Part shown: positions 12,559 through 23,894 of the stretch, in pieces
How the letters are laid out: every line of letters begins with the position of its first letter
Numbering within the stretch: position 1 is the stretch's first letter
Source of the DNA: Ceraceosorus guamensis
Lineage: Eukaryota; Basidiomycota; Exobasidiomycetes; Ceraceosorales; Ceraceosoraceae
Length of the DNA stretch: 64,000 bases
Direction of reading: 5' to 3'
Assembly (NCBI RefSeq): GCF_003144195.1
Contig: NW_020289996.1
Location: forward strand, 311,419-375,418
Program-made: the position numbers and the translations under genes
The notes under the pieces: generated by a model
Told to the model about the DNA's origin: nothing
The model's database searches: none
Seen by the model: only the letters and a program-made list of their open reading frames with translations

Positions 12559-13433
12559 TTAGACTCCGTTCTCGGTGCCTTCTTCCAAAAGCCTCTTCAA
12601 CCTGTCGACCTCTTGCTGCTTCTCTTGCACCTGCTGCAGCCAGTCCTGACGCTCTTGCTCGATGGCAGCCACCAGACGCTCCCGCAGTTTCTCTTCAAGC
12701 AGGAACTTTTGCAGATCCAAGTCTCTCGCTTGGCGCTGTATGGCGTGAAGTAGAATACCAAGAGGCAGTCAGCAAGAGCAAGAGGGAATGGCCGAACCCA
12801 CTCGCGCACCTTGATTTGCTCGAGACCTCGACGAGCTGACCAGATGTCAGCTTCGGTGAGTGATAGCGGTCTTGATCCCGGAATCTGTCTCAACGTGTTC
12901 GCGACGGGCAGCGATTGGCGGTTGTCACGAACGTCCCCGCCTTCGACCGCAGAGTCTGAAATGGCAGCGCGAAGCTCTGCCTGAACGGTCGCTTCGTCGT
13001 CAATCAAATACTCGATCTCTGCCGAGGTAGCGGGAATCATGGCCAGTGGCGATGCTGGAAAGCTTGTTAAGGTGCTTTCAGTACTTGCTGGCTTGCCACT
13101 CGAGCTAGGCGCAATATTGGATAATTGCTGGACCGATGACGAATGATGGTCATAGCCCGGTGCACTCTGGTCGTTCGGTGTCTTCACGGCGACCTGCTGC
13201 CCTGGATCTTGTGGGGTCCTCATCGTCCCATCACATCCTACCAGAGGTTTGGATAGCTTGTCGAAGCCATCGCTGAGTTCTGGATGCGATGCTGGGCCAA
13301 TTTTTTCTGAATGAACTGTGCTGCCGCCCTCTGCCAACTTCTTTGCAGGCTCTCGTGTTGCCAACACAGACTTGGGGGATTTTGATGGAACATTTTCGGT
13401 GACCTTCGCATCGCCGTTTGCAGTCCCACTCAT
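12559..13433 (-). CDS. Protein of unknown function with a C-terminal coiled coil
   Basis: Not recognised. Two exons, 12810-13433 and 12559-12735 (intron 12736-12809, 74 bases, donor GTGCGC), give 266 residues from the first in-frame ATG at 13433. The N-terminal two thirds are Ser/Pro/Thr-rich and probably disordered. A conserved-looking middle (AEIEYLIDDEATVQAELRAA, then LTEADIWSARRGLEQIK) leads into a heptad-rich helix of about 60 residues, LLEEKLRERL to VDRLKRLLEEG, ending at a stop. The splice is well supported because it turns an out-of-frame tail into an uninterrupted coiled coil. The frame stays open upstream of 13433 for about 190 bases with Ser-rich, Cys-containing sequence, so an earlier exon may supply the true start. 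It may be a scaffold or tethering protein; this is only inferred from the coiled coil. Confidence 0.6.
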
Positions 13434-13613
13434 TTGCTGTACACCTGTATGACTGTCGGCTCTCGAGCATGCGGCGCACCCGCATCTATGAGAGGACTGA
13501 GATGAATCAGTCGAAGAGGAACTTTCTTTTTTCAGGTCTCTTTGTCGAGGCTCAGAGCTCCTTATCGTGCCGACTGGGGCTTGATCGCCTTGCACCGTGA
13601 GTGGACGCCCTAG

Positions 13614-13922
13614 ATGGTTCGTCAAGTCCTCTATCGCGGCAGTGGTGCGAGGCTCGGCGTATTTCGGACCGACGTCTCGACCAGCTTCCAGGAGATCGAA
13701 GTGGCTGGTGGAGAGGACGCTACATCATCAATGTCTGTCGAGGAGAATCTCTCTCTACTCCGCTCACAAAATGACGTCCGGGACATGCAGAGCCGTGTAA
13801 GGCCTACTGACACCCTTGATGGACTCTTTCGTCCACAGATGAAGAGTTATGGTGCCGATGAGATCGCCACGTCTTTGTTGGCGGTCATTCACTACAGGCG
13901 TGCAAGGGAATCAACTTCCTGA
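13614..13922 (+). CDS. Possible small protein of unknown function
   Basis: ATG 13614 opens a 102-codon frame ending in TGA at 13922. A possible 42-base intron (13797-13838, donor GTAAGG, CTGAC branch-like site, CACAG acceptor) would leave about 88 residues without changing the frame. The predicted protein is amphipathic, with segments such as SVEENLSLLRSQNDVRDMQ and EIATSLLAVIHYRRARE that look helical. No family was recognised. It lies just upstream of the coiled-coil gene on the opposite strand, and its 5' end would share the promoter region. Composition looks coding, but length and context leave real doubt. Confidence 0.3.
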   Translation: MVRQVLYRGSGARLGVFRTDVSTSFQEIEVAGGEDATSSMSVEENLSLLRSQNDVRDMQSRVRPTDTLDGLFRPQMKSYGADEIATSLLAVIHYRRARESTS

Positions 13923-14689
13923 ACCGCTAGCGCGCTTCGATCGCTGGGCCTCACCATGAAAGTCTGCTTTCTTCAATTGGACAGCAACACCATTGTCAAA
14001 AGCGCGAATCCCATCTTCCTCTCCTACGGCCTTTCGCGTTGTTTGCAGACTACGACTCGTTCTAGCTTCGCTTGGCACGAGCAGTGGCGAGGAGCGCCAC
14101 GTCCTGGGCAACATCCTCAACATGCGGGACTCGTAAGCTTCTCCCTGTTGCATCGTTGCGCCAGAAATGATGATCTTCGAATGGTCGATGCAGAGAAGAG
14201 CAAAGCACGGCTGCGGGGGATGGTCGGGTCGCTCAAGAATGACTGATCCCTGTCTGGAACTTCGGGAAGCGACGCTTGCCGTCGAGCTTTCAGGGGAGGG
14301 CAAGAGCACAGCTGCGATGTCCGGCATCTTGGCAGCATCCGAAGCGTTGGCTACATCTTTGCCCACATGCCGAAATAGCAACGTGATGTCCTGCCTTCCC
14401 TCCAGGAACACCGCACCACGCTTGACTTTGGAACGCGCTTCTCGGCGTAGTTTGGGCGAGAAAGCGGCCAGGTCGACCTCGCCGCTCTTTCTCACATTCG
14501 ACTCTGGCAGACCCTCATGAATCCTCGAGGAGAGCGATAGACGAGCTTGAAAACCTATCGTCGGAGAAAATCAACAGGGCAGTGGAAAGGTTCGAGCTCG
14601 TGAAGCGAAGAACGACCGACGACCATGTTTGCGATTGTCACCCTCACCTTTGCTGATCATCACGGGCAGCCAGATCTCCACCTTACCGG
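13911..14689 (-). CDS. Possible gene, faint GINS/Psf3-like pattern; 5' and 3' ends unsure
   Basis: Two exons can be joined in frame: 14648-14689 and 13911-14554 (intron 14555-14647, GTGAGG to GATAG). The joined reading starts GKVEIWLPVMISKG and continues QARLSLSSRIHE, GEVDLAAFSPKLRREA and DITLLFRHVGKDVANASDAA. The order of a strand with a Trp-Leu pair, a helix, a VDL...SP motif and a further helix recalls the replication factor Psf3 of the GINS complex, but identity by eye is weak. A first exon with the expected acidic IDAIL-type N-terminus was not found, although frames between 14700 and 15062 remain unexplained. The C-terminal third (from about 14240 down) looks less protein-like and may belong to a different exon structure or to non-coding DNA. 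Treat as a candidate only. Confidence 0.28.
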
Positions 14690-15062
14690 CTATTAGGACT
14701 CAAGACTGACGTTGCGTCGCTGAGCCCGAATTCTGGTGAAATGGCGTATGGGGAGAGCAGCAGGAAGAGCTGCGCAGCCGTCTCGGCGGGGGAATAGGTG
14801 AGCGACTCGACTGATGACGGCCGGCACTCGCTTAGAGCGGCCTCTGCACCATCTAGATATACTCACGACTATATGACGCTTCGCTTCGCTTCTCGAGCCC
14901 AAGTGCACGTACCTCTTTTTGGCTCTGAGACGATGATGAGCGACTTGAGCGGATGCACGCGCGACCCAACGTACGTGAGATGAACGCCTTGCTATCCTGA
15001 TTCACATCGATGTCACTCAACTCACGCATCCGCTTTGATTCTTGATTCGGAAGGCCCGCCAC

Positions 15063-15736
15063 TCACCATATGCAGAGTCACGAGTCCAATCAAGACTCTT
15101 GACTGATGAATACGTGAGATGCTGAGCAGACAAGTCTCAGATGTGTGAATTGACTTTTTAAATTCTTGACAATCCAACTATTCACATTATATAGGATTCA
15201 CCATCCACTCAAGATTGAGCAGTGACGCTGCGGATCCGCACGCGGGACTCCGTGGGGAGTCAGTGGACGTGTTTCGGCGCACCCACTCAAATCGAGACTC
15301 ATAATTGTGAGCTGCTGCTATCGTCACTTTCGATAACATACACACAAGGCATTCGTGATTCGACTCGCGCAGACTTTTTGCCCCATGCAAATTCAAGTGA
15401 CGAGTAACAGTAGTAAATCTTTCTACGATTGTGATTCATCAATTCTTCTTCCCGGAGTTGTATATGTATGCTTGCCCTGCTGCTGCATGGTCCTCCCTAC
15501 TCATCGATCGTTCGTTCGTTCCATCGATCTCCACTCTCGCCGTGATCTGCAGATGTTCAGAAGACTCTTGAGTGCTATACCAAGAGCAGGCTGAGGCCAA
15601 GACTTCCATTTCACGCTATACATGACTGGCCTCTTCGGACCCTCGCATCCGCGATGTCAGACATACACGAGCGCAAGTCGCGGCTGGCCATAACCGTGCT
15701 TGGCGATTTGCTGACGCAGCTAGCTGCCTTTGCCGC

Positions 15737-15789
<53 letters not shown>

Positions 15790-16619
15790 AGGTGAGCATA
15801 ACACGAGAGCTGATGTTGCAACAGAAGCCGCCTCGAGCCATGCTCTGGTCCTCTTCTGCACCAAGCTCACGGGAGGGGCAACTCAATGGTAGGAGGATGG
15901 AAGCTTCGGTCAATGTCTGCTTCAATTGGTACCTTCCCGCTCTGTGAGGTGTGTAAGGGGTATCCACATGAGCCATGTAGAAGCATCAATGGGAGGAGAT
16001 CCGCCATGCGCCTATGCACCGCGCAGACAGCAGCAGTCGCAGAGAGCGGCCCACTGTGGCGCCCCGCGCTTTGATCGAAGCAGATCCGCTTTGAGAGTCT
16101 GGTGCACATGTTGCCTCGCCTCTTCTCTTTGATGATACCTTATTGGAGAGAGAGGGCTGAGGAGATTAGGATTCTGTATCGGACGAATGCAAGCATGCAA
16201 GCTTGCGCCTTTAAGTGACACAAAAATCAAGATGGGCAGCTTTTAATTGTCAGACAAGAGCTAATTGAATTTGGATTTCAAGGTTCAATTCGAAGTTGCA
16301 AGCTGTATACAAAAGGATGATCCTATATAGATCAAGCTGTGTGGTGATTTGAATCTCGCAACTCCGCCTGAGAGCCGAATTTGATTTTCATCTCGTGGTG
16401 GTTATTCCGGCGGGGCAGACAAGCATGCATGCCCGTTCGAACCTCCACACGCCTACGCGGCATCGGGAAATAAATCATAGCTGCGTCAGCGCTCTGACGG
16501 GACTGACTGCAGTCAAGAGTCACGGTTGAGGGGGGTGCTGTAGGCAGGCGCTCACTTTGAAAGGAACGCTTAGCTGGTGCATCGCACATTTTCTTTCTTC
16601 GCAACACCATCTGCCGGAT
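15063..16619. other. Gene-free stretch upstream of the aldo/keto reductase
   Basis: About 1.5 kb without a convincing gene. It is AT-rich at 15140-15450 and 16200-16340, with words such as TTCGTGATTCGACTCG and GTGATTCATC, and contains the 48-base poly-C tract. Open frames here read either poly-proline or poly-glycine through that tract and are artefacts of it. The last few hundred bases should include the promoter of the reductase gene. Confidence 0.45.
15740..15787. repeat. Poly-C homopolymer of 48 bases
   Basis: An uninterrupted run of 48 C residues (G on the other strand). It is the longest homopolymer in the window. It lies between genes, about 0.8 kb upstream of the aldo/keto reductase start. 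Such a tract can form i-motif or G-quadruplex structures, replicates with slippage, and is hard to sequence, so its exact length is uncertain. Confidence 0.95.
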
Positions 16620-18536
16620 ATGTCTAGACTTCGCACCATCGGACTCGCAACAGCTCGCTCATCAACTCTCGTCAAGATGTCGCATCCTACTTATGATCCC
16701 AAGAACATGATCTTCCAGCGTCTGGGTGAGCAAAGGATCCACATGGCCCATAAAGTCTTGCTGATCCACGACTGAGGCTCACGCCGCGGTAGACCCGGTC
16801 CACACAAACACACACACACCCCCAAAGGTGACTCTGGTCTGCGAGTGAGCAAGTTTTCCCTCGGTGGTTGGCTCACGTACGGGTGAGTGCGCAAGCATGT
16901 CGACTGCACCTCCACATTGCTTCTGACACTTCTCCCTTCCATGGCCCACTGACAGCGGAACAGTCGACACGGCCAAAACCAAGGAGATTCTCAAGGTCGC
17001 TTTTGAAAATGGCATCAGCACCTTTGATACCGCAGAAGTGTACAGCGGTGGCGAATGCGAGAGTGAGTGCAATAGGAGGAGAGGTGATGTTTGAGCTGTG
17101 ATGCTGTCGAAGCTGACTGTGCTCGGTGCGATCCTGTGCTCCCAGTCGCCATGGGACAAGCGGTCAAGGAGCTCGGCTGGAGGAGATCGGACGTTGTACT
17201 CATCACCAAGGCGAGCACTGCAGAGCAGGTGGACTGGGCTGTGGTTTGAGCTCTGTACTTACTCTTGTTCTGGTCGTGTGCCTGCAGATCTTCTTTGGCA
17301 CCGGAAGCAAGGATCCCAACGGCAGGGGCCTCTCCAGAAAGCACTTGGTAAGTCTTTGTCTTCCGGCGCTGTTCTCAAAGAGGCACATTGCTCACCAGCT
17401 CTCAAACATCTTCCATTGCCAGGTGGAAGGCACAGATGCGTCGTTGGAGCGCGCTGGCCTCAAGTACTGGGATGGTTAGTGGCGCAGATGAGTTCAAAGG
17501 TGGTGATTGTCGTGGCTAGGTACACACGGTCGCGCCGTGCGCGACATGAGCTATACTATCGTGGACCAATTGACCGATGTACACTCCAGCGCGGCTGTTG
17601 ACTGACCTTCTAAAACCCCCTGTGCTCATCCACAGTCATAATGGCACATCGACCTGACGTCAGCGTTCCCATGCACGAGATTGTGCGAGGCTTTAATCAT
17701 CTCATCGATACGGGAAGATGCTTCTACTGGGGAACCAGCGAGTGGACAGCGCAGCAGATTGAGGAAGCGCATGGCGTGGCGGACAAGTTGGGCTTGATTC
17801 CTCCTGTGGCCGACCAAGCCAAGTATTCCGCTCTGCATCGCGAAAAGATCGAAAAGGAGTATGCCCCACTGTACAAAAAGTACGGCTATGGTTTGACCAC
17901 TTGGTCGCCGCTCGAGAGCGGTCTTTTGACCGGCAAGTACAACGACATTGCACAGGGCAAGATTCCCGACGGTTCTCGCTACCAGACCAAGGTGCGTCAA
18001 GGCTGTGGCGCGATTGAGCCCAGAGCGATCGCTAACGTCGCAAGTGGTGCGTAGGCGGACACCTTCACAGACACCATTGCCAAGCTCAAGACTCCAGAGG
18101 GTCAGGCAAAGATTGAAAAGGTCAAGGGATTGACAAAGATTGCCGAGTCTCTGGGCACCAGCGTCGCCATCTTGTCGCTTGCTTGGGCTGCCAGCAACCC
18201 GGTGAGTTCAGTCAATTTCTGGTCGAGACGGCGAATGGAAGCTGATTGTCTTACTTGCACGCCTTTCCTCTCGTCAGAATGTTTCGACGGTCATTCTTGG
18301 CGCCTCGAAAACTGAACAGGTGCTCGAGAACCTCAAGGCTCTCGACATTCTGCCTAAGCTCACCCCTGAGGTGCACGAGCAGATCGAAAAGGTACGCGCT
18401 CATCGAGCGCCGGGAAGAAATTTGACGGACACGATTTCGCTCATGATCTCCTCTCTTTGTCTCCGATTGCTGTCCCCGCAAACCTTAGGTGTTGGCTAAC
18501 AAGCCAGAGCCGGATGCCACATACGGTCGCGCGTGA
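16620..18536 (+). CDS. Aldo/keto reductase of the voltage-gated K+ channel beta-subunit type
   Basis: Cytosolic NADPH-dependent reductase related to Kv-beta (AKR6). Ten exons: 16620-16725, 16828-16882, 16956-17062, 17146-17210, 17288-17347, 17423-17474, 17636-17991, 18055-18201, 18278-18391 and 18489-18536. This gives 369 residues, or 350 if translation starts at the second ATG (16677, MSHPTYDP), which matches family length better. Family motifs include [32 protein letters not shown] (catalytic Asp and Tyr), VVLITKIFFGTGS (catalytic Lys), AHRPD, YWGTSEW and [15 protein letters not shown]. The intron 17211-17287 starts with GC instead of GT. It is accepted because the splice gives the family-exact ITKIFFGTG. 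Fungal members act on small aldehydes and need not bind a channel; substrate is unknown. Confidence 0.9.
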
Positions 18537-18775
18537 GTGTGCGTTGCTCAGAGAGGTGAGCAATCCATAAGGCGAAGCTGAGAGGCTGAAGGAGGTCGCG
18601 CTAATCCGCCATGCCCGGTCGCTCATCTCGAACAGACCCAGGGACACGTTGGCCAGGCGTCGTGCCCGCTTGTGATTGCGAGGTACGCGGTGGTCTGAAA
18701 CAAGTAGCGCGCTACGCGAATGCAATGTGTATTCTGTCCAGGCGCTGGAGCGCGAGTTTGGCGTGACTGAAAAGA

Positions 18776-20565
18776 TCAATACCTTTTGAGCATCCCTTCT
18801 GCGCCGGCGCAGAGCACTCTGCCCTTCCCATCGAGACGAATCGTACCGACGTTCTCAGCCTCCCAGCCCGTGTATTCTACTGTGACTCTGGGCGCAGTCG
18901 CTCGGGACCCTGCTGCTCCCAACAAGAGCTTGGATATGTCGGCTCGATAAGGGAGTCCGTCAGAAGTAGCCACGAGCACGTCGACTTGTCCGAGCGAGGC
19001 TTTTGAAGTGTCTACACGTATATCCGTAATCGCAGCTCCATTCCTTCGCCAAGTGCTTAGCAGGCAGGGCGGTCCTGCGTTCGCTTCTAGTCCTTCTATG
19101 CTGACTGATGCATCTGAAGTCGTGTCGTCGATTTCCGTAGACCCAGGGCCCAGCTTGCGGACGTCGTGCAGCGAACAGACTCCTTCGGTAGTACCAGTGA
19201 TGAGCGTGTGCTGGTCGATCCATGCCAAAGCAGTGATCCCGCCACTCTTGGACAATTGGGCCCACGTGTCAGTCGCTGCGGGAGGCGAGCCGAGCGGAAA
19301 AGAGTGCGTATCTATCAAGCCTATCGAGCTCTTGCTTTTGAGGTCAAAGAGCTGGACTTTGCCCGAGGCTAGCCCAGCTGCCAAGGTGGGTACAGAGGTG
19401 GACTGTGCGGGTTGATCGGAAGTGGGAAAGACGCTTTCCGGACGCAGACTTATCACGTTGACGCTGCTGTACCTGTCGGAACCGATCAAGCCTATCTGTT
19501 TGTCTTCGCCGACGTCGTATATCCGCAGCGTGCCGTCTCCTCCTCCTGTGACGACTTGTCTGCCTCGTCCGATCGGCGCTGCACAAAGGACAGCTCTGGA
19601 ATGACCCTTCAGCACTCTGACGCATGTACCATCCTTTGCATCCCATATCCTGGCGGTGTGATCTGAAGAAGTGCTGAGGATCACTGCAGATGAAAAGCCT
19701 TGCTCGCGTCAACTGTCTCTGCAAGCAAGACACAGCGAAAGGCCGCTTGTCTTCGAAGCGCCTCATCTGCTACTCACCGTCACCGCTGGGAAAGAATTGG
19801 GCGGACCTGATGTCTCCCACATGTCCTTTGCATGGGATCACTTGCTCTCTTTGTAACTGCCTCGCCCTTTCCCTTATCCTCCTTTGCGCCAACTTCTCGA
19901 TCTCGCCTTGCTCATCGGCTCCCTTCACCGATTCGTCGATGGTTTCGTCTTCCTTGGGTACATCAAGCACGCCGATTCTCAGCGCTCCATCGGCTCCTCC
20001 TGCTACATATCGCTCCAAGCCAGGAACAGCCGTCGAGGACGCTACATCTAGAGCTGTAGCTCCTTCGTGGCCCCTGATGATAGACCCGAAGTCCTTTCGT
20101 GGAGCTCGCAGCAGGGTGGGAGCGTATAAGACTTGGGACTGAGCGGTCCTTGCCGATGTGCTCGAATTCAACTCTGATGAAGTGGTTGAGACGAGCAGGT
20201 CCGTCTTTCAAAGAAAAGCAAGGCAATAGGCGAGCAGGTCAGTGAGCCAAATGCGTCAGTGTCCAAAGCGCGCGGTGCCAAGCGCCACTCACCGAGCTGC
20301 CCTTGACCCTCTTGACCGTCACCTTGCCGTCCACCTTTGCTATTCTCACTCCCGCAGCCCGTTCAGTGCCCTCTTCCGTATTGGCTTGTTCGGCGGAAGC
20401 AGGTTTACAAGGCTCCAGCCAGACTCTCGCATGTATGCTGCTCGAAGGCGCATTCAAAGCGTAGAGTGACAGCCACACCTTGTCGGTTGCAATCGAAGCC
20501 GATGCGATCTCATCGAACACGGCAGGGTAAGTGGGTTGAAGCGTAGCATAAGGTAGGACGGACAT
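18776..20565 (-). CDS. RPN14: RPN14/PAAF1: WD40 assembly chaperone of the 26S proteasome
   Basis: Binds Rpt ATPases during assembly of the 19S regulatory particle. Three exons: 20293-20565, 19778-20204 and 18776-19683 (introns 88 and 94 bases), giving 535 residues. WD40 signatures include HTARIWDA with GHVGDIRSAQFFPSGD before it, VVTGGGDGTLRIYD, LAAGLASGKVQLFD, GITALAWIDQHTLITGT and VCSLHDVRK. The segment KGHVGDIRSAQFFPSGD-VILSTSSDHTARIWDAKDG is particularly Rpn14-like. The protein is longer than yeast Rpn14 (417), with an N-terminal non-WD part and a charged Arg/Glu linker near residues 180-205. Start is the first ATG. It is divergent from BOL1, with 404 bases between the start codons. Confidence 0.85.
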
Positions 20566-20969
20566 GTCTCAGGCAGCGAGAACCAGTGTAGGAGTTTGCT
20601 AGATGGACGCTATCGAAGCCTGCCGGAGGAGTGAAGAAGTGGAGTGGAAGAGAGAGTGGTGATGATGGCGCATGAGCTGAAAGTAGAAATTGGAAACAGG
20701 TAATCAATCTTGGCATGTGGAGCCCATGGCCTCGCCCTTGGAGAAGCCTCGACAGCAGATGCGGCTTTCTCGTGCGACATGCAAGCGACTCCACTCAGAG
20801 TCGCGAGCTTCAAGAAGCCACTTCGACGTGCATTCAGTCAATCAGTCGTGATCTTCATGCAGACGAAAACGATTCACACGTATCCCAACCTCCACAGTCA
20901 TCTCGCATCTGACACCTTTCACGAGCCATTGTCACCAGTGGCAGAGAGCAGCACAGATCGATCTGGACG
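20566..20969. promoter_or_regulatory. Divergent promoter between RPN14 and BOL1
   Basis: A 404-base stretch between two outward-facing start codons; it should carry both promoters and 5' leaders. No coding frame or recognised factor site was seen. Confidence 0.45.
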
Positions 20970-21861
20970 ATGCGCAGCAGCTTTCAACGCACGTTGACCC
21001 ACTTGCCAGGTATCTGCCGCGATCGCAGCAGCACCAGCATCAGCGGCAATCCTACCTCCAGGCTTGTCTGCAGGTCAAGCTCTCCTCATCCATCTGTCAG
21101 CAATCATCTGCCTGCCCCTCCTCGTCCCATCAGCCAACTTGCCAGTCTGACACGGCCTCCAATCAGCCACTCCACGTCTACTCTGCACGCACGGCAGGCT
21201 CACACTTCCGCAGGCCTGCACAGCATGTCCGTCGAAGCTACCATGAGAGCCAAGCTGGAAAAGGAATTCGCACCTGCCCAAGTCACCATCAGGAACGAGT
21301 GAGTCTTGGATTCGCACGCACCAACAAGCAGTTCATGACGTATCGTTGTCATCTTTCAAGGCTTCTTTCTCGATGCTGACGTCCCCCTTCTTGACTTGCT
21401 AGCTCTTCCAAGCACGCACATCATGCGGCCATGGTCGCTCAGAATGGTGGCAATGGCGAGACGCGTGCGTAGGTGCTTTTGGGCACAATGGCGGATCCTG
21501 CCCCTGTCGTCATTTGTTCGCTTCAGCTCATCACCCTTGTCTCGTGTCACAATTGCTCATCAGACTTTTACGTAGAAGTGATTTCGCCGGCCTTTGAGGG
21601 CAAAGTGAGTCAAAACCTTGAAAGGACATCCGTGACTGACTGTGTCGGCTCGCTCAAAGGACACTATCTTGGCAAAGCTGCGACTCATATGCGTCCCATT
21701 CGAGGGCATGCTGACACATGGGTCTGACCTAACATCCTCTCCAGTCTCAGATATCACGACATCGTGCCATCAATGCGCTCATGGCCCCCGAGTTCGAGAG
21801 GGGTCTGCACGCGTTGAGCCTGAGGACCAAAACTCCTGAAGAGGTCGCCAAGGGCAGGTAG
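20970..21861 (+). CDS. BOL1: BolA-family protein, mitochondrial BOL1 type
   Basis: Works with monothiol glutaredoxin in mitochondrial Fe-S cluster delivery. Four exons: 20970-21298, 21403-21464, 21564-21604 and 21745-21861, giving 182 residues. The first 85 or so residues are rich in Arg, Ser and Pro with no acidic start (MRSSFQRTLTHLPGICRDR), as expected for a mitochondrial presequence. The BolA fold follows: MRAKLEKEFAPAQVTIRND, SSKHAHH, ETHFYVEVISPAFEGK, SRHRAINALMAPEFERG, LHALSLRTKTPEE. The ETHF motif and HALS-KTPEE ending match BOL1/BOLA1 rather than BOL3. The His of SRHR is the conserved cluster-site histidine. Introns are 104, 99 and 140 bases. Confidence 0.9.
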
Positions 21862-22168
21862 CACGTGTACGAGCTGCAATGCCAACATCTTCTCCCGAAA
21901 CCTATCAGAGTGAGGCTTGCTGCCGTGCATCTCCTTTTCTGGGATACGCATCGCTCAAAGTGAACGACGACACGCCACAGCGAGGTGTATGTAATGATTG
22001 GCGACGAGATTCGCATTAACGTGACTACCACTTGACTTTGTGACCATCGATCTTGCTCAGGCTCCTGCCTCAAGAACTCTTGACTGGTGACTGCTTGCTC
22101 ACACCTGCGGTCGGATGGCCCACGCCAGGGATGACTCGATGTGATTTCTGCCCTGTCTGCTTCTCCCT
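21862..22168. other. Convergent intergenic stretch, BOL1 to SPC3
   Basis: 307 bases between the two stop codons. It should hold both 3' UTRs. Nothing else was recognised. Confidence 0.4.
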
Positions 22169-22940
22169 TCAGTACCACACCCTCTCCTCATTCTTCGAAT
22201 CGCCCTCGATGCGCTTGGGCACGGGTAGCTGCGCTGTCGAAAGCTCGTCTCCGTATGCGAGAACACCGACGTAGGGCATGACGTTCCAGTGCAGCGTAAA
22301 GTACGTAGAATTGACGTTGCTGTAGGTGGAGAGACATAGAGAGCGTTAGCACAGTGATTTTGCATACTGCACCGATGCCCGAACTCACGCAAAGCTGGTG
22401 CTGACTTCTCTGAAAGCGTATCGATTGACGGCATCTTCGATAAAGATCCTGCTGTCCTCTTTTCTCCTGATGATCCTGTCCCAAATGACGATCCTATTGT
22501 CCTCGCTTGCTCGAGAAGCGTAGTGGGCGGATAAGCTCAAGAAGATCTGCTTTGTGTTCCAAGTGAAGAGAGGACGCAGATCCAGCTCGGCTGAGAATTG
22601 GACCTTTAGATAATCTTGCAGCCTGCGATCCGAATGCCATGTCGCTCTTGCTCTCACGCTGCAGCGTACGATCAAGAGTGAGGCAGTGAGCACAATGAGC
22701 TGTCATGTCCATCCCACTTGGATCGCTTCACAGCTGTCTCTCGAGCCATCTATTGCCCGGCCCGCGCAACCCCACTCACACCTCCAATTGGTCCACCTTC
22801 AAGAAGGCATTCGGATCCGGCTTGGGATTCAGGGGGTAAGCCGAGTAAGCCACGATGCTCAGCACTGCCAAGAGGACAGTTGTGGCATAAGCAGTGACGC
22901 TGTTGAGCCTGTTGAGCGTCGTGTTCATGCTGCTAGACAT
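22169..22940 (-). CDS. SPC3: Signal peptidase complex subunit 3 (SPC22/23)
   Basis: Essential accessory subunit of the ER signal peptidase: short cytosolic N-terminus, one membrane span, lumenal domain. Exons 22780-22940, 22389-22658 and 22169-22319 give 193 residues. The N-terminus MSSSMNTTLNRLNSV leads into a membrane segment (VTAYATTVLLAVLSIVAYSA). Family motifs follow: DYLKVQFSAELDLRPLFTWNTKQIFLSLSA, IVIWDRIIRR, and LHWNVMPYVGVL near the C-terminus. NST in the lumenal domain is a potential N-glycosylation site, typical of this subunit. An alternative start four codons downstream (ATG 22928) is possible. Introns are 121 and 69 bases. Confidence 0.93.
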
Positions 22941-23894
22941 GATGGGTGTGCAAGTGGATGGTGTTGCTGCGTCGTCTTCTTGACTCGAATCCTACGAAAT
23001 CGCAGTGGTGCGCGGAATCAGCAAGGGGGCGGAAGACTTGAAAAGGCTGCAGATAGGGTTCGCAAGTGAGCTGCCGGAAGTGTAGTTGGCGGAAGTAGCC
23101 CTCACGGTCGAGCTGCTGCAGCTAGCAAAAATGAAGACTGGGAGCGAGAGCCAAGCCCCCGGTGCAACAAATCCGATCCAGCCCACGCTTCGCAGACGGG
23201 TGTCGACTTGAGCAACGTCGAGGGATCAGCAGGCGCCCACGTTGGGAGATGGTAATCGAGTGAACGAGGGCAGAGGGAGCGATCTAAGGTCTGTTGTGAT
23301 CGTGGTCAAGCGCCTTTGAAAAATGGGAGATTTCATCGCCACGAACATCACGGATTTCACGCTAATCGTGAATCTGCCCATACAAGTCTGAGTACAGCCT
23401 ACGTGTCCTTCGACGCGAGGGCCATCATCAGCATGCGCAGAGCCGTCAGGCGCAGCCACGCGCCGCCGCGCTGCTGCATGCTGGGACTAAGACTCATTCG
23501 GCCCGCGTTTTCGGCGTCGACATTTGTGATTCAGCATTCGTGACTTCTGCTGCGCAGCATGGGTCATCATGGCACGTCGTTGCACCACCAGTCAAACAAG
23601 CGTCACGCTGGCTGCTCGCACATAGGTCAGGTTTTATGACATTGAGATACAAGTGTCCATGTGCATTGTGATTGATCTGAAGCGAATAGATGGGAAAGTG
23701 CAATTGCAAGTTGAAGCGTCTCGAAGCCTTGCTCCGTCCAGCGAAGGGGCAGGCGCGTTGTGTCCAGAGATGGGGGGGCGTAGGGAAAAAGTGAAAGGGT
23801 ACAATGAGATGTAGTAGTCGGATTCTCGTCAACCGTGCTGTGCTGTCCAGCATATAGTCAGAAGGCGCAAAGTGCAGCAAAGATGCTTGGCGCA
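22941..23894. other. Intergenic stretch between SPC3 and the coiled-coil fusion gene
   Basis: About 950 bases with no convincing coding frame. It includes the SPC3 promoter and, at the right, the 3' UTR of the fusion gene. A word GCTAATCGTGAATC near 23361-23373 and CATTCGTGACTTC near 23536 belong to the recurring intergenic word family. Confidence 0.4.

Noticed and set aside
15611-15976. Open frames reading poly-Gly or poly-Pro
   Set aside because: They exist only because of the poly-C tract; flanking residues show no family or start context.
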